Assembly (NCBI GenBank): GCA_013138805.1
Contig: WTCA01000016.1
Coordinates: forward strand, 1-33,115
Source: an archaeon
GTDB taxonomy: Archaea; EX4484-52; GLR71
Direction: 5' to 3'
Length of the DNA stretch: 33,115 nt
Shown: piece by piece, positions 24,474 through 32,682 of the stretch
Layout of the letters: every line of letters starts with the position of its first letter
Position numbering within the stretch: the first letter of the stretch is position 1
Notes under the pieces: model-generated
The model's input: the letters and a program-made list of their open reading frames with translations, nothing else
Told to the model about the DNA's origin: nothing
The model's database searches: none
Made by a program: the position numbers and the translations under genes

Positions 24474-25226
24474 ATGGAGCGAAAATTCTGCGACCTGCAC
24501 ATATATTCAGACCTGTCCATAGGCGAAAGCAGCATCAAAGATATCATAAGCATGGCCGAAAAACTTAACCTCTCATCAATCTGCATAATTGACCATGTCA
24601 AAGACAAGAACAAGGACAATATCAGCAGGCTCAAAGAAGAGATAAAAAAACAGAAACCCAAGATAGAAGTCCTTGCAGGGGTAGAGATAAGCACAGAAGA
24701 CACAGAGATTCTCAAAAGGCAGGTAAGCCGCCTAAGAGAAACAGCAGACATTGTGATAGTCTCCGGCGGCTCCTCAAAGATAAACAGGGCAGCTGTCGAA
24801 GACGCAAGAGTTGACATACTTGCGCATCCTGAAAGAGGAAGGCGCGATTCAGGTCTTGACGATGTCATGGCAAGACTTGCCGCAAAGAATAATGTGGCAA
24901 TCGAGCTCAATTTCAAGATGATCCTTAACACTTACAGAAAGATAAGGTCACACATGCTTGCCCATATGAGAGACAATGCAGAGCTTGCACTAAAATTTAA
25001 CGCACCGATTGTAATATCCGGCGGCGCAGAAAAAGCTTTTGAGATGCGCACAGGCAGGGAGCTCGCATCCCTTGGCACTCTTGTCGGCCTCGAGCTTGCG
25101 AAATCTCTTGACTGCATCTCATCAGTGCCTGAAAGCATGATAGCTCATATAAGAAAAGTAAAAAGTGAAAACCATATAATGCCGGGCGTAGAAATAATAG
25201 GAAAAAAGAACAGCAAAAAGAGATGA
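24474..25226 (+). CDS. rnp3: RNase P protein Rpp30 (p30, PHP-like fold)
   Basis: Rpp30 pairs with Pop5 and helps the RNase P RNA process tRNA 5' ends. From the ATG at 24474 the protein has 250 residues with the family's TIM-barrel-like pattern: KFCDLHIYSDLSIGESSIKD, NLSSICIIDHV, IEVLAGVEIST, DIVIVSGGSSKINRAAVED, VDILAHPERGRRDSGLDDV, VAIELNFKMIL and APIVISGGAEKAFEMRTGRE. A GTG at 24465 is an alternative start, but the archaeal family usually begins close to the first strand. The stop overlaps the next start (ATGA), so Rpp30 and Pop5 are made from one message. An AT-rich ATTTAAAAAG or AAATATTTATC upstream can serve as promoter. Confidence 0.9.
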   Translation: MERKFCDLHIYSDLSIGESSIKDIISMAEKLNLSSICIIDHVKDKNKDNISRLKEEIKKQKPKIEVLAGVEISTEDTEILKRQVSRLRETADIVIVSGGSSKINRAAVEDARVDILAHPERGRRDSGLDDVMARLAAKNNVAIELNFKMILNTYRKIRSHMLAHMRDNAELALKFNAPIVISGGAEKAFEMRTGRELASLGTLVGLELAKSLDCISSVPESMIAHIRKVKSENHIMPGVEIIGKKNSKKR

Positions 25227-25606
25227 TTATAATGCCATTGAAGAGACTGCCCCCTGATATAAGAATCCGTGAGCGATACATAGTCTTCAGCATAATCTCA
25301 GAAAAACATTTTTCACTTGAAGAGACTGTCAGGACAATCTGGTCTTTAGCGCTCCAGCTTTTCGGAGAGGCAGGCACATCAAGATTCCATATATGGATTC
25401 CGTCCAACCTATACAATGAAAAAAGAGGCATAGGCATCATAAGATGCAGCCATGACCATGTCCAGGATATCAGGGCAGCTCTGGCCTTCATAAAGAAGAT
25501 AGATGACGAACCGGTAATAATAAGGACATTAGGTGTCACAGGTACGATAAAGGCAGCAAAGACGAAATTCCTTGATAAGAAGACTCTTGAGGACTTCAGC
25601 GATTGA
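25223..25606 (+). CDS. rnp2: RNase P protein Pop5
   Basis: The 127-residue protein matches archaeal Pop5: an opening KRLPPDIRIRERYIVFSIIS, then ETVRTIWSLALQLFGEAGTS, FHIWIPSNLYNEKRGIGIIR, and VIIRTLGVTGTIKAAKTKFL at the end. Pop5 forms a dimer with Rpp30 that binds the catalytic domain of the RNase P RNA. The start ATG overlaps the Rpp30 stop by the ATGA arrangement; a second ATG lies 9 bases later. Gene order Rpp30-Pop5 is seen in other archaea. Confidence 0.9.
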   Translation: MIIMPLKRLPPDIRIRERYIVFSIISEKHFSLEETVRTIWSLALQLFGEAGTSRFHIWIPSNLYNEKRGIGIIRCSHDHVQDIRAALAFIKKIDDEPVIIRTLGVTGTIKAAKTKFLDKKTLEDFSD

Positions 25607-25729
25607 TATGATACCAGTCATAAGTTATAGTGCATGATATCGGTTTTTATCACACTCCAAAACAAAACCTTTTTATAATAACCCCGTCAATATAATTATA
25701 TCCTGATTTTCAGGACATGGTGATTTTAT

Positions 25730-26230
25730 TTGTTGAACTTTTTTAATAGATTGATGAAAAATATTTCAAGACCAAGAATTGCCCTTTTTCTGGACGGCCC
25801 GAACCTGCTGAGAAAGGAGTTTGAAATTGACCTCAACCAGATAAAATCTTATCTCTCAGAATACGGCTCTCTAAGGGAAGCGAAAGTGTTTCTCAACCAG
25901 TTCGCACCTGACAAGCTTATAGAGGCTGTAGCAAACCAGGGCTTTGAACCTATAATAGGCGTCGGAGAAAAAAAAGACGACATAGCAAGCGATGTAGACG
26001 TATATGTCGCCACAGCAGCAGTTTCGGCAATCTATAGCCCGCACATAGACATAATAGCTCTTGCGACAAGAGATGCGGATTTCCTGCCAGTCGTCCAGCT
26101 TGCCAAGAGGATGGGCAAAAAAGTCATCATTATAGGCATAGAGCCGGGCTTCTCAAAAGCTCTTCAGCATGCAGCTGACAATGTCATAATACTCCAGACT
26201 AAAAAAGAACGCAAGAAAGCAAAGAAGTGA
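25730..26230 (+). CDS. NYN-domain (LabA/DUF88-like) ribonuclease
   Basis: NYN proteins have a PIN-like fold and often cut RNA. The 166-residue protein has the acidic residues expected: RIALFLDGPNLLRKEF (first Asp), KDDIASDVDVYVATAAVSAI (DxD) and IIALATRDADFLPVVQLAKR (D..D), followed by GKKVIIIGIEPGFS. A lysine-rich tail KKERKKAKK may contact nucleic acid. The start is a TTG at 25730 with GGTGAT (25719-25724) 5 bases upstream; a second TTG follows directly. Its stop lies one base from the convergent AAA+ stop. It follows the RNase P genes by 123 bases but has its own TATA-like element. Confidence 0.85.
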   Translation: MLNFFNRLMKNISRPRIALFLDGPNLLRKEFEIDLNQIKSYLSEYGSLREAKVFLNQFAPDKLIEAVANQGFEPIIGVGEKKDDIASDVDVYVATAAVSAIYSPHIDIIALATRDADFLPVVQLAKRMGKKVIIIGIEPGFSKALQHAADNVIILQTKKERKKAKK

Positions 26231-26231
26231 A

Positions 26232-27347
26232 TCAGGACCGTTTTGTTGGATTGACTTCAACAAGACTGTATTTATCTAAAAACCCAACATTTCTATTGAT
26301 TATATCAATCATTTGACCTTCAATAAACATATCACTACTCCCACAAACTCTGATATCCTGTTCAAATCTTCTGAATAATTTATCCAAATCCCTTCCGGAA
26401 GCTCCCTCTGTTTTGTCAAAAATATATTTAATTTCAGAGTCTTGAAGCGTAAATACAGTATTTTTTTCACTCATCTTTTTAATTATTTCAAGTCTCTCAT
26501 TATTATCTGGAGACGATAATCCTATAATCTGTGCCATCCCTAAAATATCCTTATCAAGGTAAGATATATCATCTGCCGTGTTAATGATAAGAGTCACTAT
26601 GTTAGCATGTTTATGCATATCTATATTTGTAGCCAAAGAGGCCATGAAATAAGAATATGAAGTATCCTTAATATCAAATAACTTTTTATCCTTTTTCAGG
26701 TTTACCTGATCTATGACCACAAGTGCTATATTTCCATTATCCGAATCAGTATGGGCTTCATCATATATCTTGTTCAATATTGCATTGTTCTGAAGCATGA
26801 ATGCCTGCAGCAGATCAAAATAGTTATGTGGAGACCATTCCACAGTTTCATCATAATTATCCCTGCACTCCTTTTTAATAGCTTCCGTCAACATAGTCTT
26901 CCCGATACCTGACGGCCCGTACATCTGAACAATATGCGGAAAGTTTGAATATTCATCAGTTATTTCTCCATAGTCCTTATGTGACTTAAACATGCCGAAC
27001 AGGTCTTCAATAAATAATTTTGCCTCCGAATGCCCGACAACATCATCAAGAGTTGTATTTAATGGATAATTCTCTATAAGGTTTTCAGGAAAACAAATTG
27101 CAATATCTGTATCATAATCTATAGTACCTTCTTCTGATTCTTCAACATTTATCTGAAACATATGATCAGATAGTCCTTCAGCTACCTTGATAACTCTTGA
27201 AGACACTTCTTTTCCATATAATTCATTTAATAAGTATGAAGTAATAGCAGGATTACTAAAATCTAATTTTGGACCGGAAATAGGTCCATTATAGTTTAGA
27301 ACAAGATATGTACACTTTTCTTCATTACCCATACTACTGCTCACCAT
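26232..27347 (-). CDS. AAA+ ATPase with a Walker B Gln (DQ)
   Basis: The 371-residue protein has an unfamiliar N-terminal domain of about 95 residues and an AAA+ core starting LDDVVGHSEAKLFIEDLF. The P-loop is GPSGIGKT (144-151). Walker B reads ALVVIDQV, with Asp213 followed by Gln214 rather than the catalytic Glu; the codon is CAG. Sensor 1 is IINTADD (Asn256), and a sensor 2-like GASGRDLDKL follows. The RPGRFDR region with arginine fingers is not recognisable. It may bind ATP but hydrolyse it poorly. It could start at 27347 or 27332, the latter with GGTGAG upstream. Two paralogous small genes diverge from it. All are AT-rich. It ends one base from the NYN stop. Confidence 0.75.
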   Translation of the reverse strand: MVSSSMGNEEKCTYLVLNYNGPISGPKLDFSNPAITSYLLNELYGKEVSSRVIKVAEGLSDHMFQINVEESEEGTIDYDTDIAICFPENLIENYPLNTTLDDVVGHSEAKLFIEDLFGMFKSHKDYGEITDEYSNFPHIVQMYGPSGIGKTMLTEAIKKECRDNYDETVEWSPHNYFDLLQAFMLQNNAILNKIYDEAHTDSDNGNIALVVIDQVNLKKDKKLFDIKDTSYSYFMASLATNIDMHKHANIVTLIINTADDISYLDKDILGMAQIIGLSSPDNNERLEIIKKMSEKNTVFTLQDSEIKYIFDKTEGASGRDLDKLFRRFEQDIRVCGSSDMFIEGQMIDIINRNVGFLDKYSLVEVNPTKRS

Positions 27348-27546
27348 ATATCAAACCAATAGATACCAGAAATAATGCATAAAGTTTTAAAAATCAATCG
27401 CTTTTACTATTATTTAAGGATTAACATATATACATAGGGATATATCAATTAAGGACATGGCAGAATCCCATACATAAAGACAAAAGATGTATCTTTAAAA
27501 ATATTAATGTTTTTATAGTAATTAAAAATAACTTAAAGTGAATGCT
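27348..27546. promoter_or_regulatory. Divergent AT-rich promoter region of the AAA+ cassette
   Basis: This gap separates the AAA+ gene (minus) from the first small paralogue (plus). TGTTTTTATAGT (27508-27519) predicts transcription of the plus gene from about 27541. A weaker AT-rich element near 27375-27385 could serve the minus strand. No long inverted repeat is seen. Confidence 0.4.
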
Positions 27547-27936
27547 ATGGTATCATCAGATAATCCGGAGATAAGCCTGGAAGAATTCTTGAAATTTATA
27601 AAAAATAAAGCTGCCAATAAAAGAAAAAATACCGCACGAGGTACTAACTATGTCTATAATTTTGGGAATGATCTGAAATCATATCTAAACGATAAAGATT
27701 CTATACCCGAAGCGGATTATAATAAGATGGATACGATATATTCCGGACTATTACAAAATATGAAGGATAGCAGTATTTTAGACGATTCTGAAAACAGCCT
27801 TGATAACTGGGCATTCTATTTCTATAATAAAAAGAAGGACGAATTAGGATTTAATTTTAAACTGGTCAATAATTTTGTTAACACGACATTAAAAAAATAC
27901 ATTGAAGAGTATCTAGACACTAAAAAAAAGGTGTAA
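27547..27936 (+). CDS. Small helical protein of the AAA+ cassette, paralogue 1
   Basis: I do not recognise this 129-residue protein. It is lysine-rich and predicted helical. The opening ISLEEFLKFIKNKAANKRKN faintly recalls the core-binding domain of tyrosine recombinases, without a catalytic domain. Shared elements with the next gene include IYSGLLQNMKDSSILD / IYDSIVEEMQQGTIFD, an NSLDNW / KSLEAW motif with a downstream NK, and LKKYIEEYL / IKSYIEKYQ at the end, so the two arose by duplication. The ATG at 27547 is preferred over GTG 27538 since AAGTGA lies just upstream. The stop is 4 bases from the next start. Confidence 0.65.
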   Translation: MVSSDNPEISLEEFLKFIKNKAANKRKNTARGTNYVYNFGNDLKSYLNDKDSIPEADYNKMDTIYSGLLQNMKDSSILDDSENSLDNWAFYFYNKKKDELGFNFKLVNNFVNTTLKKYIEEYLDTKKKV

Positions 27937-27940
27937 TAAA

Positions 27941-28339
27941 TTGGTATTTGAGTATAAATTTACAGATGATGAGCTTGAAAAGATTACTCTTGAATCATTT
28001 AGATTATATCTTGAAAACAATAAGAAAACAGTAACAGAATCAAGATGGGATCATACATTAAATATAATTGAAGATATAGATCTTATACTGAAGCATGAAA
28101 GAGAAGAATATTGCTCCGATAATATATCGTATATAAAAAGCATATACGACAGCATTGTAGAAGAGATGCAACAGGGCACAATCTTTGATGGTAAAAGTCT
28201 TGAGGCGTGGAAGACATATTGCCTGAACAAGCACAATGGTGAAGAAAAAAATGGGAAGAGGTTAAATTCAAGAAAGATCGATGATTTCTTAAAAACTTTC
28301 AGACTAAAAATTAAAAGCTATATCGAAAAATATCAATAA
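27941..28339 (+). CDS. Small helical protein of the AAA+ cassette, paralogue 2
   Basis: This 132-residue protein is a diverged copy of the preceding gene product, sharing its I-Y-x(6)-M core, S-L-x(2)-W motif and K-x-Y-I-E-x-Y ending. It opens VFEYKFTDDELEKITLESF and has KTVTESRWDHTLNIIEDID in the middle. No known domain is recognised. The start is a TTG at 27941 with GGTGTA upstream that overlaps the previous stop region. It is probably cotranscribed with paralogue 1 and converges on the aRF1 gene 30 bases away. Two similar subunits suggest a hetero-oligomer, perhaps handled by the AAA+ protein. Confidence 0.65.
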   Translation: MVFEYKFTDDELEKITLESFRLYLENNKKTVTESRWDHTLNIIEDIDLILKHEREEYCSDNISYIKSIYDSIVEEMQQGTIFDGKSLEAWKTYCLNKHNGEEKNGKRLNSRKIDDFLKTFRLKIKSYIEKYQ

Positions 28340-28369
28340 TTATTAAAGACACAAAAATATCCCAGACTC

Positions 28370-29569
28370 TCACATCTTATACCTAAGCACAGCCCCGATG
28401 CCGCCAAGCTGAAGAAACTGCGCGCCTTCAGGCGTCTCAGAGCTCACTTCCACAAAAGCAGAACCCATGTCTTCAGCCATCTTCTCCAGCTCTTCAACAA
28501 GGTCAGCCTTCTCAGAGACAATTAGTTCCCCCGAACACTTAGGGCACTTGTCAGGCAGGCTCTCTCTCTTTGCAGCCTTCTCCTCAGAAAAGCTGCAATG
28601 CTTACACTTCAGCTCAAAATGGCGCAGAGGTATATCCTCAGAAACTATAAGCTTTTTGACAGCACCAATCTTGAGCGCATTGACAACATCAATATGCCCA
28701 TACGACGCAAGGCCGTCCTCTTTCTTCAGGTGATCAAAAAAATCCTTTATGATATCTCTTTCAATAGTGGCAGACGCCTCTTTAAGCACATCATCAGACC
28801 TCTCAAGAAGCTCTTTAAGTCCCGGCTCGCCCGAATATGATAAGTCCTTTATGCCTATAATCTTCTTCTTCAGCGCCTCAGAGAGAAAGTCGCCGTCAGC
28901 AAAAGTCTCTTTCACAGGCCCCGGGCCGCCTATCAGCACACCTTTAAGGTTCCTGTTCTGTTCAAAAGTTTTGGTGGCAGCTTCACCCACCATCTTCATA
29001 AAACTCAGCAGAAGCCCGGCACGTACCCTCTCAAACCTCTGTGCACTCTGCCCGCCCTTACCTGTCTTTCCGGGAACCATAGAATTAAAATTATGCGAGA
29101 CCTTTATTGCTTTTCCCAGAAGAAACCCGACACTGGCCTCAGACTTATCTATAGTCACAAGGCCGTATACCTCTTTTTCCTCGACAAGCTCTTTCAGGTG
29201 GTCTATAAGGAATGTCTGCTCACACCTGTATGTCCTCAGGTTTATAGGCTCAGGAGGCTCAAACATCCACAGCTTTATATCAGATGTCCCTTCATTCTCA
29301 GACACATTTCCGCTGTATATGCACAGGCCGTTGGGCGGTGTCACCTTAAACACCCTCAATGCCTGATCTATCCTTGCAAGTGCTCCGGCAACATTTTTCC
29401 TTGTAGTCTTAGACTTGATATTGGCAACAGTTCCTGCTTCCTGCCGGACCATATTGTTTATCTCATTTATATTGTATCCGGAAGGCACGCTTATAGAGAC
29501 AAGTTCAGTATGCCGCCCCCTGTAAGAGCCAAGCTCTTTTATAAGAGTCTTGAGCTGCCTTTTTGACAT
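28370..29569 (-). CDS. prf1: Peptide chain release factor aRF1
   Basis: aRF1 reads all three stop codons and releases the peptide. From the ATG at 29569 it has 399 residues, close to usual archaeal length. Domain 1 has the conserved LGSYRGRHTELVSISVP, NIKS (50-53) and YxCxxxF (114-120) stop-decoding motifs. Domain 2 has GKGGQSAQRF with GGQ at 172-174, the peptidyl-transferase trigger. Domain 3 carries a zinc ribbon (CKHC and CPKC) and ends GGIGAVLRYKM. A GTG at 29593 would add eight residues; the family rarely extends so far. The TATA-like region near 29620-29635 would start transcription around 29600. It lies downstream of the 646-aa gene in the same direction. Confidence 0.96.
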   Translation of the reverse strand: MSKRQLKTLIKELGSYRGRHTELVSISVPSGYNINEINNMVRQEAGTVANIKSKTTRKNVAGALARIDQALRVFKVTPPNGLCIYSGNVSENEGTSDIKLWMFEPPEPINLRTYRCEQTFLIDHLKELVEEKEVYGLVTIDKSEASVGFLLGKAIKVSHNFNSMVPGKTGKGGQSAQRFERVRAGLLLSFMKMVGEAATKTFEQNRNLKGVLIGGPGPVKETFADGDFLSEALKKKIIGIKDLSYSGEPGLKELLERSDDVLKEASATIERDIIKDFFDHLKKEDGLASYGHIDVVNALKIGAVKKLIVSEDIPLRHFELKCKHCSFSEEKAAKRESLPDKCPKCSGELIVSEKADLVEELEKMAEDMGSAFVEVSSETPEGAQFLQLGGIGAVLRYKM

Positions 29570-29660
29570 AGTAATATCGTTAAATAAGAACACCTTTCAT
29601 TTCTTGACTGCAGATGCAGTATATTATCTTATGTATAGCAATTTTAAAAAGATTATAGCC

Positions 29661-31592
29661 TTACCAGGGAATATTTATCTTCCTATAGAGAGTGCTTACT
29701 ATTTCCCCGCCCCAGAAAGCGCTTCCTGCAAGCTTGAACATACCCTGCGTAAGCTCATCAAACATGTCTGTCTGATACGGTCCCGGATCAACTCTCCATC
29801 TAAGCTCTATACCAAAATTATCCATAGTCTCTATAAAACTCTTTACTGCCTTGCTCTCTTTCTTGGGAGCAGACTCCCTCTGAAGAACAATATCCCTGTG
29901 GTCATTGAACTTGATAAGTTTTGCCTGAGCTTCCTTTTTTATCACTTCCAGTGCAGCTTCACGGGATTTCGGATCATCCGGACTGCCCGGTATGATTATA
30001 TCAACACTAGATTTTATGCCTGCATTTTTACCTTTCTTTTTAAGTTCATTAAGTTTTTCCTCGCTAAAAAGTACAAAATCATCTTCCTTGTATTTCTTCC
30101 CGTCAATATCAATATTTCCCTCTTCATCAGCATCTTTCTTAAAAGTTTTGCTGCCGAGAATATCATTTTTCTTCTTATATATTATATCATCTTTCTTTAT
30201 CCTGTAAGGCCCGTCCTCTGACTTAAGATAGTATTGTATATAATATTTCTCACGACTCATATTTATTATGTTATCCATCTCAATTTCAGTTTTCTTGTCC
30301 TCGCAGTTTCTTTCTATAAGCTTCAGCAGCATCATATTCTTTGTTACGATATAGCCATGTATCACCCAAGTCCCGTCTTCAAGAGGTGTTGGCTGACCGT
30401 TATCCACCACATTGAATACGCACTTACTATAGTCAATAGTCCAGGCAGTATAGTACCACTCATCTTCCTGCAGGTCAGCAACCCCAAATTTAGCATCTCT
30501 ATCTGATATGCCTGTCCTATCGGAAACATAGCCCTCAATCTGCTTTTCAGTTATCCATGGGTATTTACCGAGAAGCAGTTTACGGCCTTTACCATCTTTT
30601 TCTTTATATATAAAATTCTCCTGTATATAGTAATCATATGCCTTTACACCCTTACCTACATGTTTCGGGCTCTTATATAGCTCGTCAGGCGTCCTCTGAA
30701 GTTTATGCCTCATCCTTATAGGCTTCCAGAGCCAGATTGACTGGTCTGTAAAGCTTCTCGCCTCTCCCGGCCTGTCAAAGAAGTCGCCTGCAGTACCTGC
30801 ACGCCCACCGTCTGACGAAAGCGCATTCTTAAGCATCTTATGCTGCATCACATGCGGCTTTAGCCATTCGCGCCTCTCTTCCAGATATTTTTCCTTAGAC
30901 ATGGACAGGGATTTCACTGTTTTGTACCTCTGATCAATCCCTTCCTTAAAAAGCATCTTCCATTGCGCATATGCAGACCATTTGGCTTTCAGAAAATTCT
31001 TTTCCACCTGCGGCAGTTTCCCGAAAGTTCCGCCCTCTTTCAGATCATCAATTGAAGCCATGCTCAAAAAATCTTCAACAATTGTAGGCATTATGTTTGA
31101 CTTGCGCATGAAAGCCATGCTGAGCCGTCCCTCACCCTGCGCACCTCCTCCGCCTGTATAATAATCCACCTGGTCCACAAACATTGTCTTGAGTGCCGCC
31201 TCATCGCTCTCGCTGAAATAATTCAGCATCTCTTCAGCTTTCCTCACATCATGTTCAAGAAGCTGCCACTGCCCGACCTCATTGCCAATATCTGTAAGCG
31301 TTGTGCTTATTATCCTCTCAAGCTCGCCTCTCTGTACTTTCGCATTCTGGTAGAAAGGATTCTGTGTGCTTGGCGTCACATGGAAACTTTCGTCAACCTT
31401 GAGTACTTTATACTCATTCTGCAAAAGATTAAAAAGAAGGCTGTCATACATCCCCTGTGTCGCCCCAAGAGTAGATGTCACATTTATCTTTCTGTAAGTA
31501 TTCAGGCCTACAGCTACCCAACCTTTCCGTATTACAGCATCAGGACGCCCTGTTGTAATGCCTCCTGCCTGCCAGTCTAAAGCGTCAACCAT
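29661..31592 (-). CDS. Large soluble protein of unknown function
   Basis: I do not recognise this 643-residue protein. It has no signal peptide, membrane segment or clear nucleotide-binding motif. It is rich in Trp, Tyr and Lys, has a glycine run YYTGGGGAQGEGRLS near residue 145, an aromatic DEWYYTAWTIDY stretch, a highly charged segment (about 475-540) and ends YRKINIPW; the same words appear at its start as TYRKINVTSTLG. An ATG at 31592 is preferred to a GTG 9 bases upstream. An ATTTAATATAC element lies near 31630-31640. It is 91 bases before aRF1. Nearby are a 4-TM protein and two Trp/Tyr-rich paralogues that are also unrecognised, so the four may act together. Confidence 0.7.
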   Translation of the reverse strand: MVDALDWQAGGITTGRPDAVIRKGWVAVGLNTYRKINVTSTLGATQGMYDSLLFNLLQNEYKVLKVDESFHVTPSTQNPFYQNAKVQRGELERIISTTLTDIGNEVGQWQLLEHDVRKAEEMLNYFSESDEAALKTMFVDQVDYYTGGGGAQGEGRLSMAFMRKSNIMPTIVEDFLSMASIDDLKEGGTFGKLPQVEKNFLKAKWSAYAQWKMLFKEGIDQRYKTVKSLSMSKEKYLEERREWLKPHVMQHKMLKNALSSDGGRAGTAGDFFDRPGEARSFTDQSIWLWKPIRMRHKLQRTPDELYKSPKHVGKGVKAYDYYIQENFIYKEKDGKGRKLLLGKYPWITEKQIEGYVSDRTGISDRDAKFGVADLQEDEWYYTAWTIDYSKCVFNVVDNGQPTPLEDGTWVIHGYIVTKNMMLLKLIERNCEDKKTEIEMDNIINMSREKYYIQYYLKSEDGPYRIKKDDIIYKKKNDILGSKTFKKDADEEGNIDIDGKKYKEDDFVLFSEEKLNELKKKGKNAGIKSSVDIIIPGSPDDPKSREAALEVIKKEAQAKLIKFNDHRDIVLQRESAPKKESKAVKSFIETMDNFGIELRWRVDPGPYQTDMFDELTQGMFKLAGSAFWGGEIVSTLYRKINIPW

Positions 31593-31658
31593 GATAAACA
31601 CTAACCGATACTATTATTTTCTCTCAGCTAGTATATTAAATTTAGCGGAAAAGACCTT

Positions 31659-31991
31659 TTAGAAAATAAGCACTATAAGCCCGACAATAAGTATGATAAC
31701 ACCGAAAAAGATGCCTGTGACCTCAAATCCCCTATTATATTCATTCATATAAGGAAACTTGAACACTAAAAAGAACCCGAGTAAGGTAAGTATAAGTCCT
31801 ATAAGCTTCTTCATAAGCACTGCCGAAGATATGGATGAAAATAACAGATAACCGCCTACACCGATAAGTATCAGGGCAAATATAACATTTTTTGGAACCC
31901 TGAAATCATCAAATGTTTTATGATTCTTTATCACGATTATATAAATTAAGAAAAGGCCTAAACCTATCATCAATGCAGGAATCAGTTCCAT
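31659..31991 (-). CDS. Small four-helix membrane protein
   Basis: The 110-residue protein has four hydrophobic segments (IPALMIGLGLFLIYIIVI, VIFALILIGVGGYLLFSS, LIGLILTLLGFFLVFKF, GIFFGVIILIVGLIVLIF) separated by short loops with Lys and Arg. No family is recognised. CTATTTAAACAT on the minus strand lies about 26 bases before the ATG, so the mRNA is probably leaderless. It precedes the 646-aa-class gene in the same direction by 67 bases. Confidence 0.7.
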   Translation of the reverse strand: MELIPALMIGLGLFLIYIIVIKNHKTFDDFRVPKNVIFALILIGVGGYLLFSSISSAVLMKKLIGLILTLLGFFLVFKFPYMNEYNRGFEVTGIFFGVIILIVGLIVLIF

Positions 31992-32102
31992 AACAGATTA
32001 TTCTGCCTCTATGTTTAAATAGGTTTTCTTTATCCTAAAAAAAGGCTGTCTTCAGTTTTCATCGCGAAAGAACCGTCAATATATTTCACCTCACAGAACC
32101 GC

Positions 32103-32116
32103 TAATATATATATAC
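32103..32116 (+). promoter_or_regulatory. TATA promoter of the WW-paralogue operon
   Basis: TAATATATATATAC predicts transcription from about 32136, leaving a leader of about 25 bases that contains CAGGGATTG just upstream of the ATG at 32161. Confidence 0.5.
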
Positions 32117-32160
32117 GACAGATTTCAATATTACAGTAAGGATATCAATCAGGGATTGCT

Positions 32161-32682
32161 ATGGTTTTTGCAAGGACAAAGCTTACGATATACGACGATG
32201 TCTTCGACAAGTCAAAATACAGGAAAGACATAACTATAAACTACTCAGGCCCAAACCCCCAAAAATTCTACAATAAGGTGCGAGAGCTTATGGTCACAGT
32301 CTTCAAGGTCCCTGAAGAGCATATACAGGAAGTCACATACACCTGGGAGAAATCGGGCGACAAGCAGAAATTCAAGTTTACATGGATAGTATCAAGAGTG
32401 TATGACATATACACTTTCGCAAAGATTGAGGTTGCTCTTGAAGGCTTTGTCGAAAGCGGCAAAGGTACGGCAAAGATAAAGTTTGAGCCCCAGCTGTGGA
32501 GTGAGTTCCCGCAGGATACATTATTCCAGCAGAGCATATTCTACCAGTTATGGTGGCGCCTTTGGATGACACTTTTCTACCAGAAGAAAAGAGACAGGTA
32601 TCATGAGTTCACAAAGAAGATAACAAACGACTTTGCTGAAGGCCTGAAACAGTATGCAGAGGAGTTGAGGCAGGGTGGCTAG
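32161..32682 (+). CDS. Trp/Tyr-rich protein of unknown function, paralogue A
   Basis: This 173-residue protein is not recognised. It appears to be an alpha/beta fold: strands TKLTIYDDVF, VTYTWEKSGDKQKFKFTWIV and AKIEVALEGFVESGKGTAKI, then an aromatic helix FQQSIFYQLWWRLWMTLFYQ with a basic end. It shares with the next protein a G-x(n)-G-x-x-I core, an EFP segment and the closing W-W/Y-x-x-LFY helix, so the two are distant copies. The TATA box at 32103 and AGGGATT before the ATG support the start. Its stop overlaps the GTG of the next gene. Confidence 0.7.
   Translation: MVFARTKLTIYDDVFDKSKYRKDITINYSGPNPQKFYNKVRELMVTVFKVPEEHIQEVTYTWEKSGDKQKFKFTWIVSRVYDIYTFAKIEVALEGFVESGKGTAKIKFEPQLWSEFPQDTLFQQSIFYQLWWRLWMTLFYQKKRDRYHEFTKKITNDFAEGLKQYAEELRQGG

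Noticed and set aside
28749-29566. Long plus-strand frames opposite aRF1.
   Set aside because: aRF1 is unambiguous on the other strand, and the frames show no independent signals.
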